From Pollutiaquabacter aromativorans (GTDB lineage Bacteria > Bacteroidota > Bacteroidia > AKYH767-A > 2013-40CM-41-45): a stretch of 64,000 nucleotides of DNA. The notes beneath the pieces were generated by a model that did not search any database, was not told the origin of the DNA, and saw only the letters and a list, made by a program, of their open reading frames with translations. Position numbers and translations under genes: made by a program. Positions 1-8,577 of this stretch are shown piece after piece (position 1 is the stretch's first letter; each line of letters opens with the position of its first letter). Location: assembly GCA_049177215.1 (NCBI GenBank), contig CP185379.1, positions 2,294,001 through 2,358,000 on the forward strand. The letters run 5' to 3'.

Positions 1-266
1 GCATCTGTATTCATAATCTCCCATGCACTTCCTGACCCTAATGTTCTTTTCCATAACCCTCCAAGTGGAGAACCTACAAACAAGGTACCATTAGAGGCAA
101 AATCCGGGTGAAATCGAATACAAGAAGTTCTACCTATGCCTCTGCTGCCTAAATTGCTTGTTAACAAATCAGGTGTTTGAAATGGGCCTAGCTCTATCCA
201 ATTCGCTGTTTGAGCTAGACTAAAGCTATTTAAAAACACTATGATAATAAATACACCTTTCTTCAT
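1..266 (-). CDS. Secreted BNR/WD40-like repeat protein, N-terminal part only
   Basis: The gene starts with an ATG at 264-266 on the minus strand and stays open to the window edge, so only about 88 residues are visible. It begins with a signal peptide (MKKGVFIIIVFLNSFSLAQ). The mature start has the pattern W-x-E-L-G-P, then GSRGIGRTSCIRFHP and LFVGSPLGGLWKR. This is the usual opening of Bacteroidota secreted proteins that carry BNR/sortilin-like beta-propeller repeats and often end in a T9SS sorting domain. The substrate is unknown and the C-terminus is not seen. It follows the 268-1212 gene by 1 base and is equally AT-rich, so the two are probably co-transcribed. Confidence 0.7.
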   Translation of the reverse strand, partial: MKKGVFIIIVFLNSFSLAQTANWIELGPFQTPDLLTSNLGSRGIGRTSCIRFHPDFASNGTLFVGSPLGGLWKRTLGSGSAWEIMNTD

Positions 267-267
267 A

Positions 268-1212
268 CTAGTAAATAACTATATATTTTACATAAACTTT
301 TTCTTCAGTAAAAAGATGAATGAGGTACATGCCCGAAGTTAATGTTGATGTAAGGTTAATAGCTGTTCTTTTTTCTTCCCCACATATTAACATTTGTTTC
401 ACTTCTACTCCTGATATAGTACTTATTCTTATTTCTTTAATAGGCAGTAAAGATTGAATATTAATATCGCCATTACTTGGATTAGGGTAAATTGATACTT
501 TTTCAGCCTCATCCTGAGTTTCAATAATATTTGTAACTAACTCCCCACACGTGTAATTAGGCATATTGAATAATACTACTCCCGTCTGCTGAAAGCAATT
601 GAGTCGAAAATATTGCTCGAACATGTCATATTGATAGAAGCCCCCTAATGTGCTTCCAATCCCCTCAATTATTTCAACTCCGGTTACTTGGTGAGATCCA
701 TTTTCGAGTGTGTATTTTTTTCGGTAATCTGATCCAATTAAAACTGAATCTATAGAATGAATGTAATTATATAATCCAGTTTGCATAAAACAATTTAGGT
801 TAATTACAGAGTCACCGACTTCTAAGTTAAAATTGTATAAAACACTATCACATGTATTGCATGTTAAACTAAATATGTCCTTAAAATAAACAATTTTCTG
901 AATTGTATCCTGCCATAAATATCCGAATCTTCTTTCACCGTAACCGTATGACCATGGATGATTGATCGCATGCTCAATCTTTATATTTAGTATACTAATA
1001 AGATTTCCATTGTAAAGCGTATCTCCAACAAAATAGATTTGGTAATCGCTAATCTCTACCCCACCCGGATAGGAATAATCATATTCAGTCACACGCCAAA
1101 AGGCATCTGATTGAGGAAACGGGAAATACCGTGATGTTTGCGCAAGCACTCTACTGTCCCATTGAATAAAGTGAATTAGTATCCCGAGGGTTACGTATCT
1201 TAATATCCTCAT
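268..1212 (-). CDS. T9SS type A sorting domain protein of unknown function
   Basis: The protein has about 314 residues counted from MRILRYV. The open frame extends 15 codons upstream, but the ATG at 1210-1212 lies 1 base after the stop of the gene before it and gives a proper signal peptide ending at VLAQ, so I prefer it. The body has many aromatic residues and no fold that I recognise. The last 75 residues (SIYPNPSNGDINI at the start, GMYLIHLFTEE near the end) are a type A T9SS sorting domain, which directs export through the outer membrane and cell-surface attachment. Base composition is AT-rich compared with the rest of the window. The enzymatic or binding role is unknown. Confidence 0.8.
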   Translation of the reverse strand: MRILRYVTLGILIHFIQWDSRVLAQTSRYFPFPQSDAFWRVTEYDYSYPGGVEISDYQIYFVGDTLYNGNLISILNIKIEHAINHPWSYGYGERRFGYLWQDTIQKIVYFKDIFSLTCNTCDSVLYNFNLEVGDSVINLNCFMQTGLYNYIHSIDSVLIGSDYRKKYTLENGSHQVTGVEIIEGIGSTLGGFYQYDMFEQYFRLNCFQQTGVVLFNMPNYTCGELVTNIIETQDEAEKVSIYPNPSNGDINIQSLLPIKEIRISTISGVEVKQMLICGEEKRTAINLTSTLTSGMYLIHLFTEEKVYVKYIVIY

Positions 1213-1213
1213 T

Positions 1214-3136
1214 TCAATGTTGATTTTCCAATTTTTGAATACGTTTTTCCTGCTCAATAATATAGAGTGTCAGCTCTTCTATCTTAAGGAGCAGCAGCCT
1301 AGATGTTTCGCTTAAGGATATTCCCCCATCTGCTTTAACCTCAGCGGCTGATTTCAGCCCGGGTAAACACCTGTTATCCTTAATAAAAGCTTCCAATTCT
1401 GTCAGGCTTCGAAGCGAATAGTTATCCCCAAATACAAAATCCGGCCAATCTGCATGCATCTTAACCTTGATTTCTTCACAAATAATCTTTCCATTAACCC
1501 CCAACTTATAACCAGTCGGAATTAATGAGGTATTTATTGCCAGCGAGTTTACTACTCCTGATCCCGTATTTCCGATTTTGAACATTACATTATTGTTATT
1601 GTCCACGACTTGTATCGGATCAGATGCATCCGGGTAATTATTCATGGTTATCTTTAATGCAACATTATCGGAGTAATTCAGATGCAAATGCGCCTGAGGA
1701 TCGCTTGTTCCAATCCCAACATTTCTGGTATCACATAAGAATATATTCTCCATGGTAGCATCCTCGGAGTACCAGGGAATTACAGGTGCATAACAAAAAG
1801 GTAGTTGATTTCCGCCTCCACCTGTACCAGGGTTTGTTCGAAACAAATTTCCTAAACTGTCAACAAACAGGTAATTAACATAATTGCCTCCAGCGAGCGC
1901 AGAAAATCGAATATTACCCGATGAATTTATCTTGATCCCTTCTACATTATTGGATTTGAGAACTAACTCCGTTGAATCTGTCGTTCCAATAAAATCGGTT
2001 TCCTCGTTCAAGAACGAATTACCATTAATCGTCCAATCATCCCGATCCGGCTCCGTCAGGTCGATCTTGACGTCGGGTTTGGTGCAACCGTTGGCATCCG
2101 TAACCAGCACCGAGTAGGTGCCGGCCATGAGGTTGGAGAGGTTCTGGGTATTTTGACCGGTGTTCCAGGAATAGGTGTACGGCATCACCCCGCCGGTGAC
2201 GGTGGTGGTCACACTGCCGTTGGAGCAGTTGTAACAGGTCGTGTGGTGGCCGTTGGGGTAGGTCGGGGCTGTCAGGGCCACTTCCAGCCCGGCCGGCTGG
2301 CTCAGGGTAATGCTGGCCGTGACCTGCACGCTGTTCGCGTCCTTCACCTGCACCGAATAGTTGCCTGCCTTCAGTCCCTGCAGGTCTTCGGTGAAGTTGC
2401 CATTGTTCCATTGGTAAGTGTACGGTGGTACCCCGCCGGAGACGGTCAGGTTCACCGCTCCGTCTTCGCCGCCCTTGCAGCTTACGTTGTATCCGTTGTG
2501 CAACGGACTGGTGATGCTCACAATGTGCAAGGGGGTGGGTTGCGTCAGACTGGTCGACAACTGCAACTGGCACTGGTTCACATCCCGCACCATCACCGAA
2601 TAAGCGATCCGCTCGGCAGGTCGTGATTCGTCTCCGTCTCGGCGCCATTGCTCCACTGGATAGGTATAGGGCGGAGCGCCGCCGCCGATGACAGCGGTGA
2701 TCCAGCCGTCGGCAGCACCCTTGCGCGGAAACGTTGATACCCGCCTCCGTTATAGATCGAAACAATCAAGCGAACCGGTCAGGGCTTCCGAGGCGATCAG
2801 CGTATAGCTCTTGATGATGGTGTCCTGCGCAGCATCAATAACGGAAATGGAATACGTTCCGGCTGCCAGGTTGGTAATGGTTTTCGTGTATGCACCCGTT
2901 CGACCACTGAAACGAATAGGGCGGCTGTGCCGCCGACGATGATCGCCTCCAGTCGTACCGTCACTGGCTCCGTAGCAACTGACGTGGTATCCACCATTGA
3001 TATTCACGGAAGGGTTAAATGTCACGTCCAATGACTGTGCGCGGACATTCCGCAGGGACAACAGCAATAACACAAGCGAAAATCCCCCCCCCCTTAAAAT
3101 ATTCGAAAAATGAAGTTTATTCGTTTTTGTTTTCAT
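1214..3136 (-). pseudogene. SprB-repeat surface protein with tail-fibre-like C-terminal part, broken by several frameshifts
   Basis: One gene appears in pieces. The signal peptide and part of the first repeat lie at 2750-3136 (signal peptide ends NVRAQ). The intact remainder reads from about 2656 to 1214. At least three SprB repeats can be recognised, with signatures such as GGVPPYTYQWNNG and GTYSVLVTDANGC. Between about 2600 and 2960 the reading frame changes at least five times while the repeat signature continues across frames, for example CYGASDG in one frame and PYSFQWSNG in another. From about 2036 down the gene changes to a different module: WTINGNSF, FIGTTDSTEL, NVGIGTSDPQAHL and a final coiled coil (LLLKIEELTLYIIEQEKRI). 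That module resembles tail-fibre-like C-terminal regions common in Bacteroidota surface proteins. The frameshifts may be real decay or assembly errors in a repeat. Confidence 0.75.
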
Positions 3137-3313
3137 GGCATCGGTTTAAAATCGTTAGCAATATCAAAGGATAATAAGGAATTTTAAAAATGCAAGTGTT
3201 TCGGAAAATTTAACAGCTCTGACTTTACTCGCATCCGACTGATTAAAAGATTCGGAGCTCAGTACTTGTGTCCTGTTGCCCATTGCTGCTATGCTGAACC
3301 AAGTGTAACCAAT

Positions 3314-3345
3314 AAAAAAGCCATCTGACTTTCCAGGCAGATGGC
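3314..3345 (-). terminator. Rho-independent terminator after the SRPBCC gene
   Basis: An 8-bp stem (gccatctg at 3320-3327 with cagatggc at 3338-3345) is followed on the minus strand by six T residues (3319-3314). It lies just past the stop of the gene at 3367-3969. Confidence 0.8.
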
Positions 3346-3366
3346 TGCACAATAAAATTGAATTGA

Positions 3367-3969
3367 TCAATTCACCGCAGTCGTATCCGAAGCGGCAGCG
3401 GCGCTGGAATCTGTCGCCGCCGACTGGATGTTGACCGAAGCGGCTTTCGCGGCTGCTTCGAGGCCGGTGAGTCCCTGGGTGAAGGTTTCGCCGAGCATCT
3501 TGTCCATCATCGGACCCATCAGGCGGAAGATCGGGTTGTTGCCGAACTCGGCATCGAGTCCCCAGGTCACCTGCGTGCTTTCACCCTGCGGCTCCAGGCG
3601 GAAATAGCCGTACGCTTCCTTCATGCCGTCGAACTCCAGCTTGGTCTTGATGTATCCGTTATCCTGCACTTCGACGATGGTCATCTTCCCTTTGCCCACG
3701 TTCTTGTTGTCGCTTTCCCAGGTGTACCAGGCGTTGAGTCCGGAGGATGGCTCGCTGTACACGATCTTCGCGTTCGGGTCGAGTTTGTACCAGGGCGACC
3801 AGTTCGGCCAGTTCTTCAGTTCGTTGATCTGTCCATAAATGGCCATTGCCGGGACGCCCATGGCGACCGAGCGTTCGATCTTGCGCGAGCCCGGCATCAG
3901 GAAGCCGATCACGACCGCCGCCAAAACAAGCACCAGCAAGACAAGGAGAATGCGTTTTACAATTTTCAT
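3367..3969 (-). CDS. Membrane-anchored SRPBCC (polyketide cyclase-like) protein
   Basis: The protein has about 200 residues from the ATG at 3967-3969; the open frame extends 30 codons upstream but without a plausible signal. Residues 1-24 (MKIVKRILLVLLVLVLAAVV) form a membrane segment. The rest matches the START/SRPBCC fold seen in Bacteroidota 'polyketide cyclase' proteins: IYGQINELKNWPNWSPWYKLDP near the start, then GKGKMTIVEV and GYFRLEP. These proteins bind small hydrophobic ligands, and no catalytic role is established. The C-terminus is a low-complexity Ala/Ser/Thr tail. It is a single gene with its own terminator, about 160 bp after RNase G. Confidence 0.75.
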   Translation of the reverse strand: MKIVKRILLVLLVLVLAAVVIGFLMPGSRKIERSVAMGVPAMAIYGQINELKNWPNWSPWYKLDPNAKIVYSEPSSGLNAWYTWESDNKNVGKGKMTIVEVQDNGYIKTKLEFDGMKEAYGYFRLEPQGESTQVTWGLDAEFGNNPIFRLMGPMMDKMLGETFTQGLTGLEAAAKAASVNIQSAATDSSAAAASDTTAVN

Positions 3970-4128
3970 GTTTTCCGGTTTGAAGGTTGGTACAAAATAA
4001 GTACAAGGAACCACCGCCGCAATCCGCAAAAACCGACTTCTGAACAAGCCGACCTGCACAGCCCGCCGATTGAAAATAAAAAAGCGGGAATTCGTTTCCG
4101 TTCCCGCTTCTCGTTCCGGCAGATCCGG

Positions 4129-5691
4129 TCAAATCTTGATTTCTTCCTCCGATTTATTGAAGAAGTGATACTCCATGATGTGGTAGGCCGAATTGCCCGT
4201 CACGCGGATCTTCGCCTTGAATTTCTTCTTCCACTGGTGCACCATGCTGTTCCACAGCAGGCCCTTGTTCAGATAGGCCTCCAGGTACGGATGCACCTGG
4301 ATGTGTAGTTGCTTTTCGTTCTGCTCCTGCACGAAATAGCGCAGGTTGTTCTCGATCTCGTCGATCAGCAAGATGCTGGCCTTGATCTCGCCCGTTCCTT
4401 CGCAGGCCGGACACTTCTCGACGGTGGTGATATTCGTCTCCGGGCGCACGCGCTGCCGGGTGATCTGCACCAGACCGAACTTGCTCGGCGGCAGGATGGT
4501 GTGCTTGGCGCGGTCGCGTTTCATCTCCGTGCGCAACTTCTCGTACAGGGCCTTCCGGTTGTTCGGGTTGTGCAGGTCGATGAAGTCGACCACGATGATG
4601 CCGCCCATATCGCGCAGGCGCAACTGCCGGGCCACTTCCGTGGCGGCGTCGAGGTTCACCTGCAGGGCGTTGTTCTCCTGGTTGCCTTCGCTGTCGGCGC
4701 GCACGCGCCCGCCGCTGTTCACGTCGATCACGTGCATGGCTTCGGTATGCTCCACGATGAGGTAGGCGCCGTTGGCCATGGTGACCGTCTTGCCGAAGCC
4801 CGACTTGATCTGCTTCTCGATCCCGAAGTGCTCGAAGATCGGTTGCTTGCCTTTGTAGAGCTTGACGATCTCGACCTGGTCGGGAGCGATGCCGCTGATG
4901 TAGCTGCGGATCTCCTCGTAGAGCACCTGGTCGTCGACGTGGATGTTCGCGAAGTTCGGGTTGAGCAGGTCGCGCAGGATGGTCGAGGTGCGGTTGAGTT
5001 CGCCGACCAGCTTCGCCGGCGGCTTGGAGGTGCCCGCGTTGGTGATCGCCGATTTCCAGCGGGCGACCAGGTCCTGGATGTCCTTGTCGAGTTCGGCTAC
5101 CTTCTTGCCGTCGGCTACCGTACGCACGATCAGTCCGAAGCCCTTCGGCTTGATGCTCATGGCCAGGCGCTTCAGGCGCTGACGCTCCTCCGAACTTTTG
5201 ATCTTTTGGGAAATGGAGACGACGTCGGAAAACGGCACCAGCACGACATAGCGGCCGGCGAGGGAGATCTCGGACGTGATGCGGGGACCTTTGGTGGAGA
5301 TCGGTTCCTTGGCGACCTGGACCAGTACCCATTGGTTGGCCGAGAGCACGCTGGTGATCTTGCCGCCCTTGTCGATATCCGGCTCCATCTGCAGGTTGGT
5401 CAGCAGCGGATCCGGATTCTTCCCGGTGGTGGCCAGGCGTACCAGTTTCAGCAGCGACTGGGCCTGAGGGCCGAGGTCGAGGTAATGCAGGAACGCGTCC
5501 TTTTCGTGACCTACGTCGACGAATGCCGCATTCAAACCGGGAATCAGTTTCTTGACACGTCCCAGGTAAATGTCACCGACCTGGAACGACTGATCCTTTT
5601 TGTCGTTGTTCAGTTCAACCAGTTGCTTGTCTTCCAGCAGGGCGATGGTGACTTCGCCATTGGTTGAATGAATCACCAATTCGTTGTTCAA
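4129..5691 (-). CDS. rng: Ribonuclease G/E family endoribonuclease
   Basis: The protein (520 residues) is an RNA endonuclease that acts in the cytoplasm on 5S/16S rRNA precursors and mRNA. An S1-like RNA-binding region covers about residues 35-130 (GDIYLGRVKKLIPGLNAAFVDVG). The two metal-binding aspartates of the family are seen as D323 in HVIDVNSGG and D369 in VVDFIDLHNP. The zinc-link motif CPACEGTGE follows at 427-430. The start is a TTG: no in-frame ATG fits, and family members begin with a sequence like NNELVI. The length suits RNase G; the long C-terminal scaffold of RNase E is absent. It sits downstream of HU, a TPR protein and the small ribosomal protein, a conserved Bacteroidota neighbourhood. 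Confidence 0.95.
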   Translation of the reverse strand: MNNELVIHSTNGEVTIALLEDKQLVELNNDKKDQSFQVGDIYLGRVKKLIPGLNAAFVDVGHEKDAFLHYLDLGPQAQSLLKLVRLATTGKNPDPLLTNLQMEPDIDKGGKITSVLSANQWVLVQVAKEPISTKGPRITSEISLAGRYVVLVPFSDVVSISQKIKSSEERQRLKRLAMSIKPKGFGLIVRTVADGKKVAELDKDIQDLVARWKSAITNAGTSKPPAKLVGELNRTSTILRDLLNPNFANIHVDDQVLYEEIRSYISGIAPDQVEIVKLYKGKQPIFEHFGIEKQIKSGFGKTVTMANGAYLIVEHTEAMHVIDVNSGGRVRADSEGNQENNALQVNLDAATEVARQLRLRDMGGIIVVDFIDLHNPNNRKALYEKLRTEMKRDRAKHTILPPSKFGLVQITRQRVRPETNITTVEKCPACEGTGEIKASILLIDEIENNLRYFVQEQNEKQLHIQVHPYLEAYLNKGLLWNSMVHQWKKKFKAKIRVTGNSAYHIMEYHFFNKSEEEIKI

Positions 5692-5873
5692 CGAAATATG
5701 TTTTAGCGACCCGATTGGCGCGATGGCCGAGGGGTAATCCGCAGAAAAACACCGAACAGCCGGAACTGTTCACGCATCCGTATGCAGGGACCGGTTGGAG
5801 TGCCGGCGACGCATCGCGCGGCGAAGGGAGTGATTCGAAAAGGCCCTGTTTTCCCGTGGGAAAAGTAGGATAC

Positions 5874-5909
5874 GGAAAACGGGCGCGGAAGCGTTCACTT
5901 CCGCGCCCG
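5874..5909 (-). terminator. Hairpin terminator after the small ribosomal protein gene
   Basis: A 12-bp GC-rich stem (cgggcgcggaag at 5880-5891 with its complement at 5898-5909) has a 6-base loop. On the minus strand it is followed by GTTTTCC. The T run is short, so termination may be partial, with some read-through into rng. Confidence 0.65.
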
Positions 5910-5915
5910 GCAGTA

Positions 5916-6011
5916 TTACCGGTTCTTCTTCTTATGTCTGTTCTTTCTCAGGCGTTTTTTACGCTTATGCGTCGCCATCTTGTGTCTTTTTCTCTTCTTA
6001 CCGCTTGGCAT
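5916..6011 (-). CDS. AURKAIP1/COX24 domain small ribosomal protein (bS22/mS38-like), 31 residues
   Basis: A 31-residue, extremely basic protein is read from the ATG at 6009-6011 to TAA at 5916-5918. It begins MPSGKKRKRHKMATHKRKKR and ends NRHKKKNR. This matches the short AURKAIP1/COX24-domain protein found throughout Bacteroidota, related to mitochondrial mS38 and thought to bind the small ribosomal subunit. It lies 12 bases after the TPR gene and is followed by a strong hairpin, so it ends the HU-TPR operon. It falls below most gene-calling length limits and is easy to miss. Confidence 0.9.
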   Translation of the reverse strand: MPSGKKRKRHKMATHKRKKRLRKNRHKKKNR

Positions 6012-6023
6012 AGTCCTACGGGT

Positions 6024-6854
6024 TTAGTGGTTATTTTGAATCTGGTTTATTAACTGATCCGCCTCTTTCAACAGCTGCGGATCCGAACTTTCTTTTTTCA
6101 CCTGTTCCAGCGCGGCGAGCGCTTTTTCCTGCTGCCCCTGCTGGGCGTAGACCCTGCCGATCATGAAACGCGCCAGTGTTCGTTTCGGATCGATCTCCAG
6201 CACCTTGGAAAAGCGCTCGAGGGCCTTGTCGTATTGTCCCGACCTTACCGAAAGGATCCCGAGGTTGAACTGGGCGTTGGCGTGCCCGGGATTCTTTTCG
6301 ACCACTTCGCGCAAGAGCATGATGCCTTGCATCGGCGTGGTGGTTCCTTCGGCATAACAGATACCGAGGTCGGTTTTGGCGTCGAGGTTGTCGGGATTGA
6401 TCGCGAGGACCTTTCCATACGACTCGATCGCCTGCTGCACCATCATGGACTGGAGCGTGGAATCGCCCGAGAGCTTGAAGGCATCGAAGTAGCGGTAGGC
6501 TGCGTTGATCCAGGTGTTCTCACCCGGCGCCGCTTCGGCTATCCGGCGGAAATATCCCGAAGAGATGGCCGGAAATCCGAGCCGGTCCCAGGACCTTCCC
6601 AACTCGCCCAGCACCGCGGTATCCTGCGGAGCCTGTTGCAGTTTGTCTTCCAACTGGTTGATCGGGTCCAGTTCCTGCCGCTTCACCTGCGACTTCGCGT
6701 CGGCCAGGAGGCCTTCGAAGGTGTAGGTGGATTGACGGGTCTGCGACTGGATCGCCGCTTTCTCTTCGGAAGTCTTGCGTGGAAGAAGATACAAGACTCC
6801 GGTCAGTGCGATGGCACCCGCTACCAGGACCAACTGTGTACGGCGGGCACTCAT
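6024..6854 (-). CDS. TPR-repeat protein with an N-terminal membrane anchor
   Basis: The protein has 276 residues from the ATG at 6852-6854; a TTG three codons earlier would overlap the HU stop, but the ATG is preferred. An N-terminal membrane segment (LVLVAGAIALTGVLYLL) is followed by a linker and three to four TPR units from about residue 70, e.g. ESYGKVLAINPDNLDAKTDL, NPGHANAQFNLGILSVRSG and ALERFSKVLEIDPKRT. TPRs mediate protein-protein contacts; the partner is not known. The gene follows HU by 5 bases and precedes the small ribosomal protein. The same TPR gene recurs in this place in many Bacteroidota, so a housekeeping role is likely. Confidence 0.85.
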   Translation of the reverse strand: MSARRTQLVLVAGAIALTGVLYLLPRKTSEEKAAIQSQTRQSTYTFEGLLADAKSQVKRQELDPINQLEDKLQQAPQDTAVLGELGRSWDRLGFPAISSGYFRRIAEAAPGENTWINAAYRYFDAFKLSGDSTLQSMMVQQAIESYGKVLAINPDNLDAKTDLGICYAEGTTTPMQGIMLLREVVEKNPGHANAQFNLGILSVRSGQYDKALERFSKVLEIDPKRTLARFMIGRVYAQQGQQEKALAALEQVKKESSDPQLLKEADQLINQIQNNH

Positions 6855-6859
6855 CGGGA

Positions 6860-7174
6860 TCAATCGATCGCTTCGGAGGTTTGGTTCTTCTTGATCTTGG
6901 CGTTCTTCACCTTGTTGGCAAAAGTCTTGGCCGGCTTGAAGGACGGAATGTTATGCTCCGGGATCACGATGGTGGTGTTCTTGGAAATGATGCGGCCCAG
7001 TTTCTGAGCACGCTTCTTCACGATGAACGAACCGAAACCGCGCAGGTAAACGTTCTCGCCATCTGCCATGGTGTTCTTGATCACCTTCATGGCTGCCTCT
7101 ACTGCCTGGAGGGCTACCGTCTTCTCAATACCCGTCTTGGTGGAGATCTCGGCTACTAGTTCTGCTTTCGTCAT
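6860..7174 (-). CDS. HU/IHF family DNA-binding protein
   Basis: The protein (104 residues) bends and compacts DNA as a dimer. The N-terminal helices (MTKAELVAEISTKTGIEKT) are followed by the beta-arm core, with GFGSFIVKKRAQKLGRI and the NIPSFKPAKTFANKV ending typical of HU/IHF. A Lys-rich tail of about 12 residues extends past the core. It is the first gene of the HU-TPR-small ribosomal protein unit, which is commonly next to mutY and rng in Bacteroidota. Here mutY is 4.6 kb away. Confidence 0.95.
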   Translation of the reverse strand: MTKAELVAEISTKTGIEKTVALQAVEAAMKVIKNTMADGENVYLRGFGSFIVKKRAQKLGRIISKNTTIVIPEHNIPSFKPAKTFANKVKNAKIKKNQTSEAID

Positions 7175-7209
7175 TGCTTTGACTATTAAGTAGTTGACCT
7201 TAGGGGGCG

Positions 7210-7217
7210 CAAAGATA
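7210..7217 (-). promoter_or_regulatory. Bacteroidota -7 promoter element for HU
   Basis: TATCTTTG on the minus strand fits the TAnnTTTG consensus exactly and leaves a leader of about 35 bases before the HU start. No well-spaced TTTG -33 element was found. Confidence 0.5.
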
Positions 7218-7464
7218 ATGCTTCCGGCCCAATGGAAAAAGTGCTAATAATCATATAGTTCCGGATAATTGACCGGAGCAGGAGAATTTTCACTAAAATC
7301 GACGAAAATGGAATAAAAAACGACAATTGGAACGATCTTCCTTTTATTAACAATCTGACTCGTGTCGTTTACACCTCTAACATAAGCCCAACCCGGAGGT
7401 CAACAACTCTATGCCCGCTCTTCTACCGGCCTCGCCCGGAGGGTATAGGTAATCGGGAAAGCTA

Positions 7465-8571
7465 CTATATAAGATAGAGCAGAAAGCCCGCAGCCGCTCC
7501 TCCCAGAACAATCCAGGCCGAATTGATTCTGGGGTAACGAAAGGTCAGCAACAAACCGGCGAAAGCGATCAGGATTGTTCGCCAGTCGTTCACACTTGCT
7601 TTCGCCATGTCGAAGCAAACGGCAACGATGATCGCCACCGAGGCCACATTCACCGCATCGAGAAAAGCCGAGAAACCGACCGAGTTGCGCAACCGGCGGA
7701 CAAGCGGGTTGAGCATTGCGACGAAAACAAAAGAAGGAAGGAAGACACCCAGCGTCGCGACCATGGCTCCGCTCCAATCCCCGATCTGATAGCCGATGAA
7801 GGTGACCGCGGAAAAAACCGGACCCGGCGTGAACTGTCCAACAGCAATCGCGTCTATCAATTGCTGCCGGCTCAACAGGCCGGTTGCCACCAATTCAGTA
7901 TCAAGAAACGCGAAGAGCACATATCCACTCCCATAAAGTACAGCTCCTATCTTGAGAAATATCCAGAACAATTGTGCATTTGAGGCCGACACGAGTACGG
8001 TTGACGGCAACTTTAAAAGTGTCAGCGGAAACAGGGAACCTTTTCCGCGACCCGGGCCGACTCGTTTCCAGGCAAGGTACGTCAGTCCTGTGCCGAACAT
8101 CAGATAGATCTCGTTGCAACCCGCGAGGGAGAGCACCAGCACGACCAGTCCGGCGATCGCCAATTCCACCGATTTAAGCGAGCGTTTTGCAAGTGGAAAG
8201 ACGGCCGACAACACAACCGCGATAATGGCCGGTTTGATCCCGTATAGATACGGCTGTAAATCGGGAAGCGTACCATAGCGTTTATACAACCAGGCCAAGC
8301 AGGCTGTCAGGACAACAGCGGGAAAAATGAAACAAACGCCCGCGAGCAGCAAGCCTCTCCAACCGGCACGTTCATGGCCGATGTGTATGGCCAACTCGGT
8401 GCTATTCGGGCCCGGTATCAGGTTGGTCGCGCCCACGAGATCGAGGAAATGATCATGCGTCATCCACTTCCTCTTCGTAACCACCTCCTCTTGCATCATG
8501 GCGATGTGTACAGCCGGTCCTCCGAATGCTGTAAATCCCAACCGGAAAAACAAAGTGGCAAGTTCTTTCAT
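7465..8571 (-). CDS. chrA: Chromate transporter ChrA (CHR family)
   Basis: The protein (368 residues) is an integral membrane protein of the CHR family, whose characterised members export chromate. Both homologous halves can be seen. The first has FRLGFTAFGGPAVHIAMM and LVGATNLIPGPNSTELA. The second has KIGAVLYGSGYVLFAF and DAIAVGQFTPGPVFSAVTFIGY. About ten hydrophobic segments are present. It starts 6 bases after the DoxX gene, so it is the last gene of a three-gene unit. Members of this family also occur where chromate resistance is not established, so the substrate is inferred. Confidence 0.85.
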   Translation of the reverse strand: MKELATLFFRLGFTAFGGPAVHIAMMQEEVVTKRKWMTHDHFLDLVGATNLIPGPNSTELAIHIGHERAGWRGLLLAGVCFIFPAVVLTACLAWLYKRYGTLPDLQPYLYGIKPAIIAVVLSAVFPLAKRSLKSVELAIAGLVVLVLSLAGCNEIYLMFGTGLTYLAWKRVGPGRGKGSLFPLTLLKLPSTVLVSASNAQLFWIFLKIGAVLYGSGYVLFAFLDTELVATGLLSRQQLIDAIAVGQFTPGPVFSAVTFIGYQIGDWSGAMVATLGVFLPSFVFVAMLNPLVRRLRNSVGFSAFLDAVNVASVAIIVAVCFDMAKASVNDWRTILIAFAGLLLTFRYPRINSAWIVLGGAAAGFLLYLI

Positions 8572-8577
8572 CCCGGG

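Noticed and set aside
1214..2040. Tail-fibre-like module as evidence for a prophage
   Set aside because: No capsid, terminase, portal or integrase genes are near; such modules are common in Bacteroidota surface proteins.
3164..3370. 68-codon open frame
   Set aside because: It runs through the terminator of the SRPBCC gene and has no family features.
4309..5667. 452-codon open frame on the plus strand
   Set aside because: Antisense to rng and without protein-like features.
5664..6053. 129-codon plus-strand frame between rng and the TPR gene
   Set aside because: It covers the terminator and the small ribosomal protein gene on the other strand and has no protein-like features.
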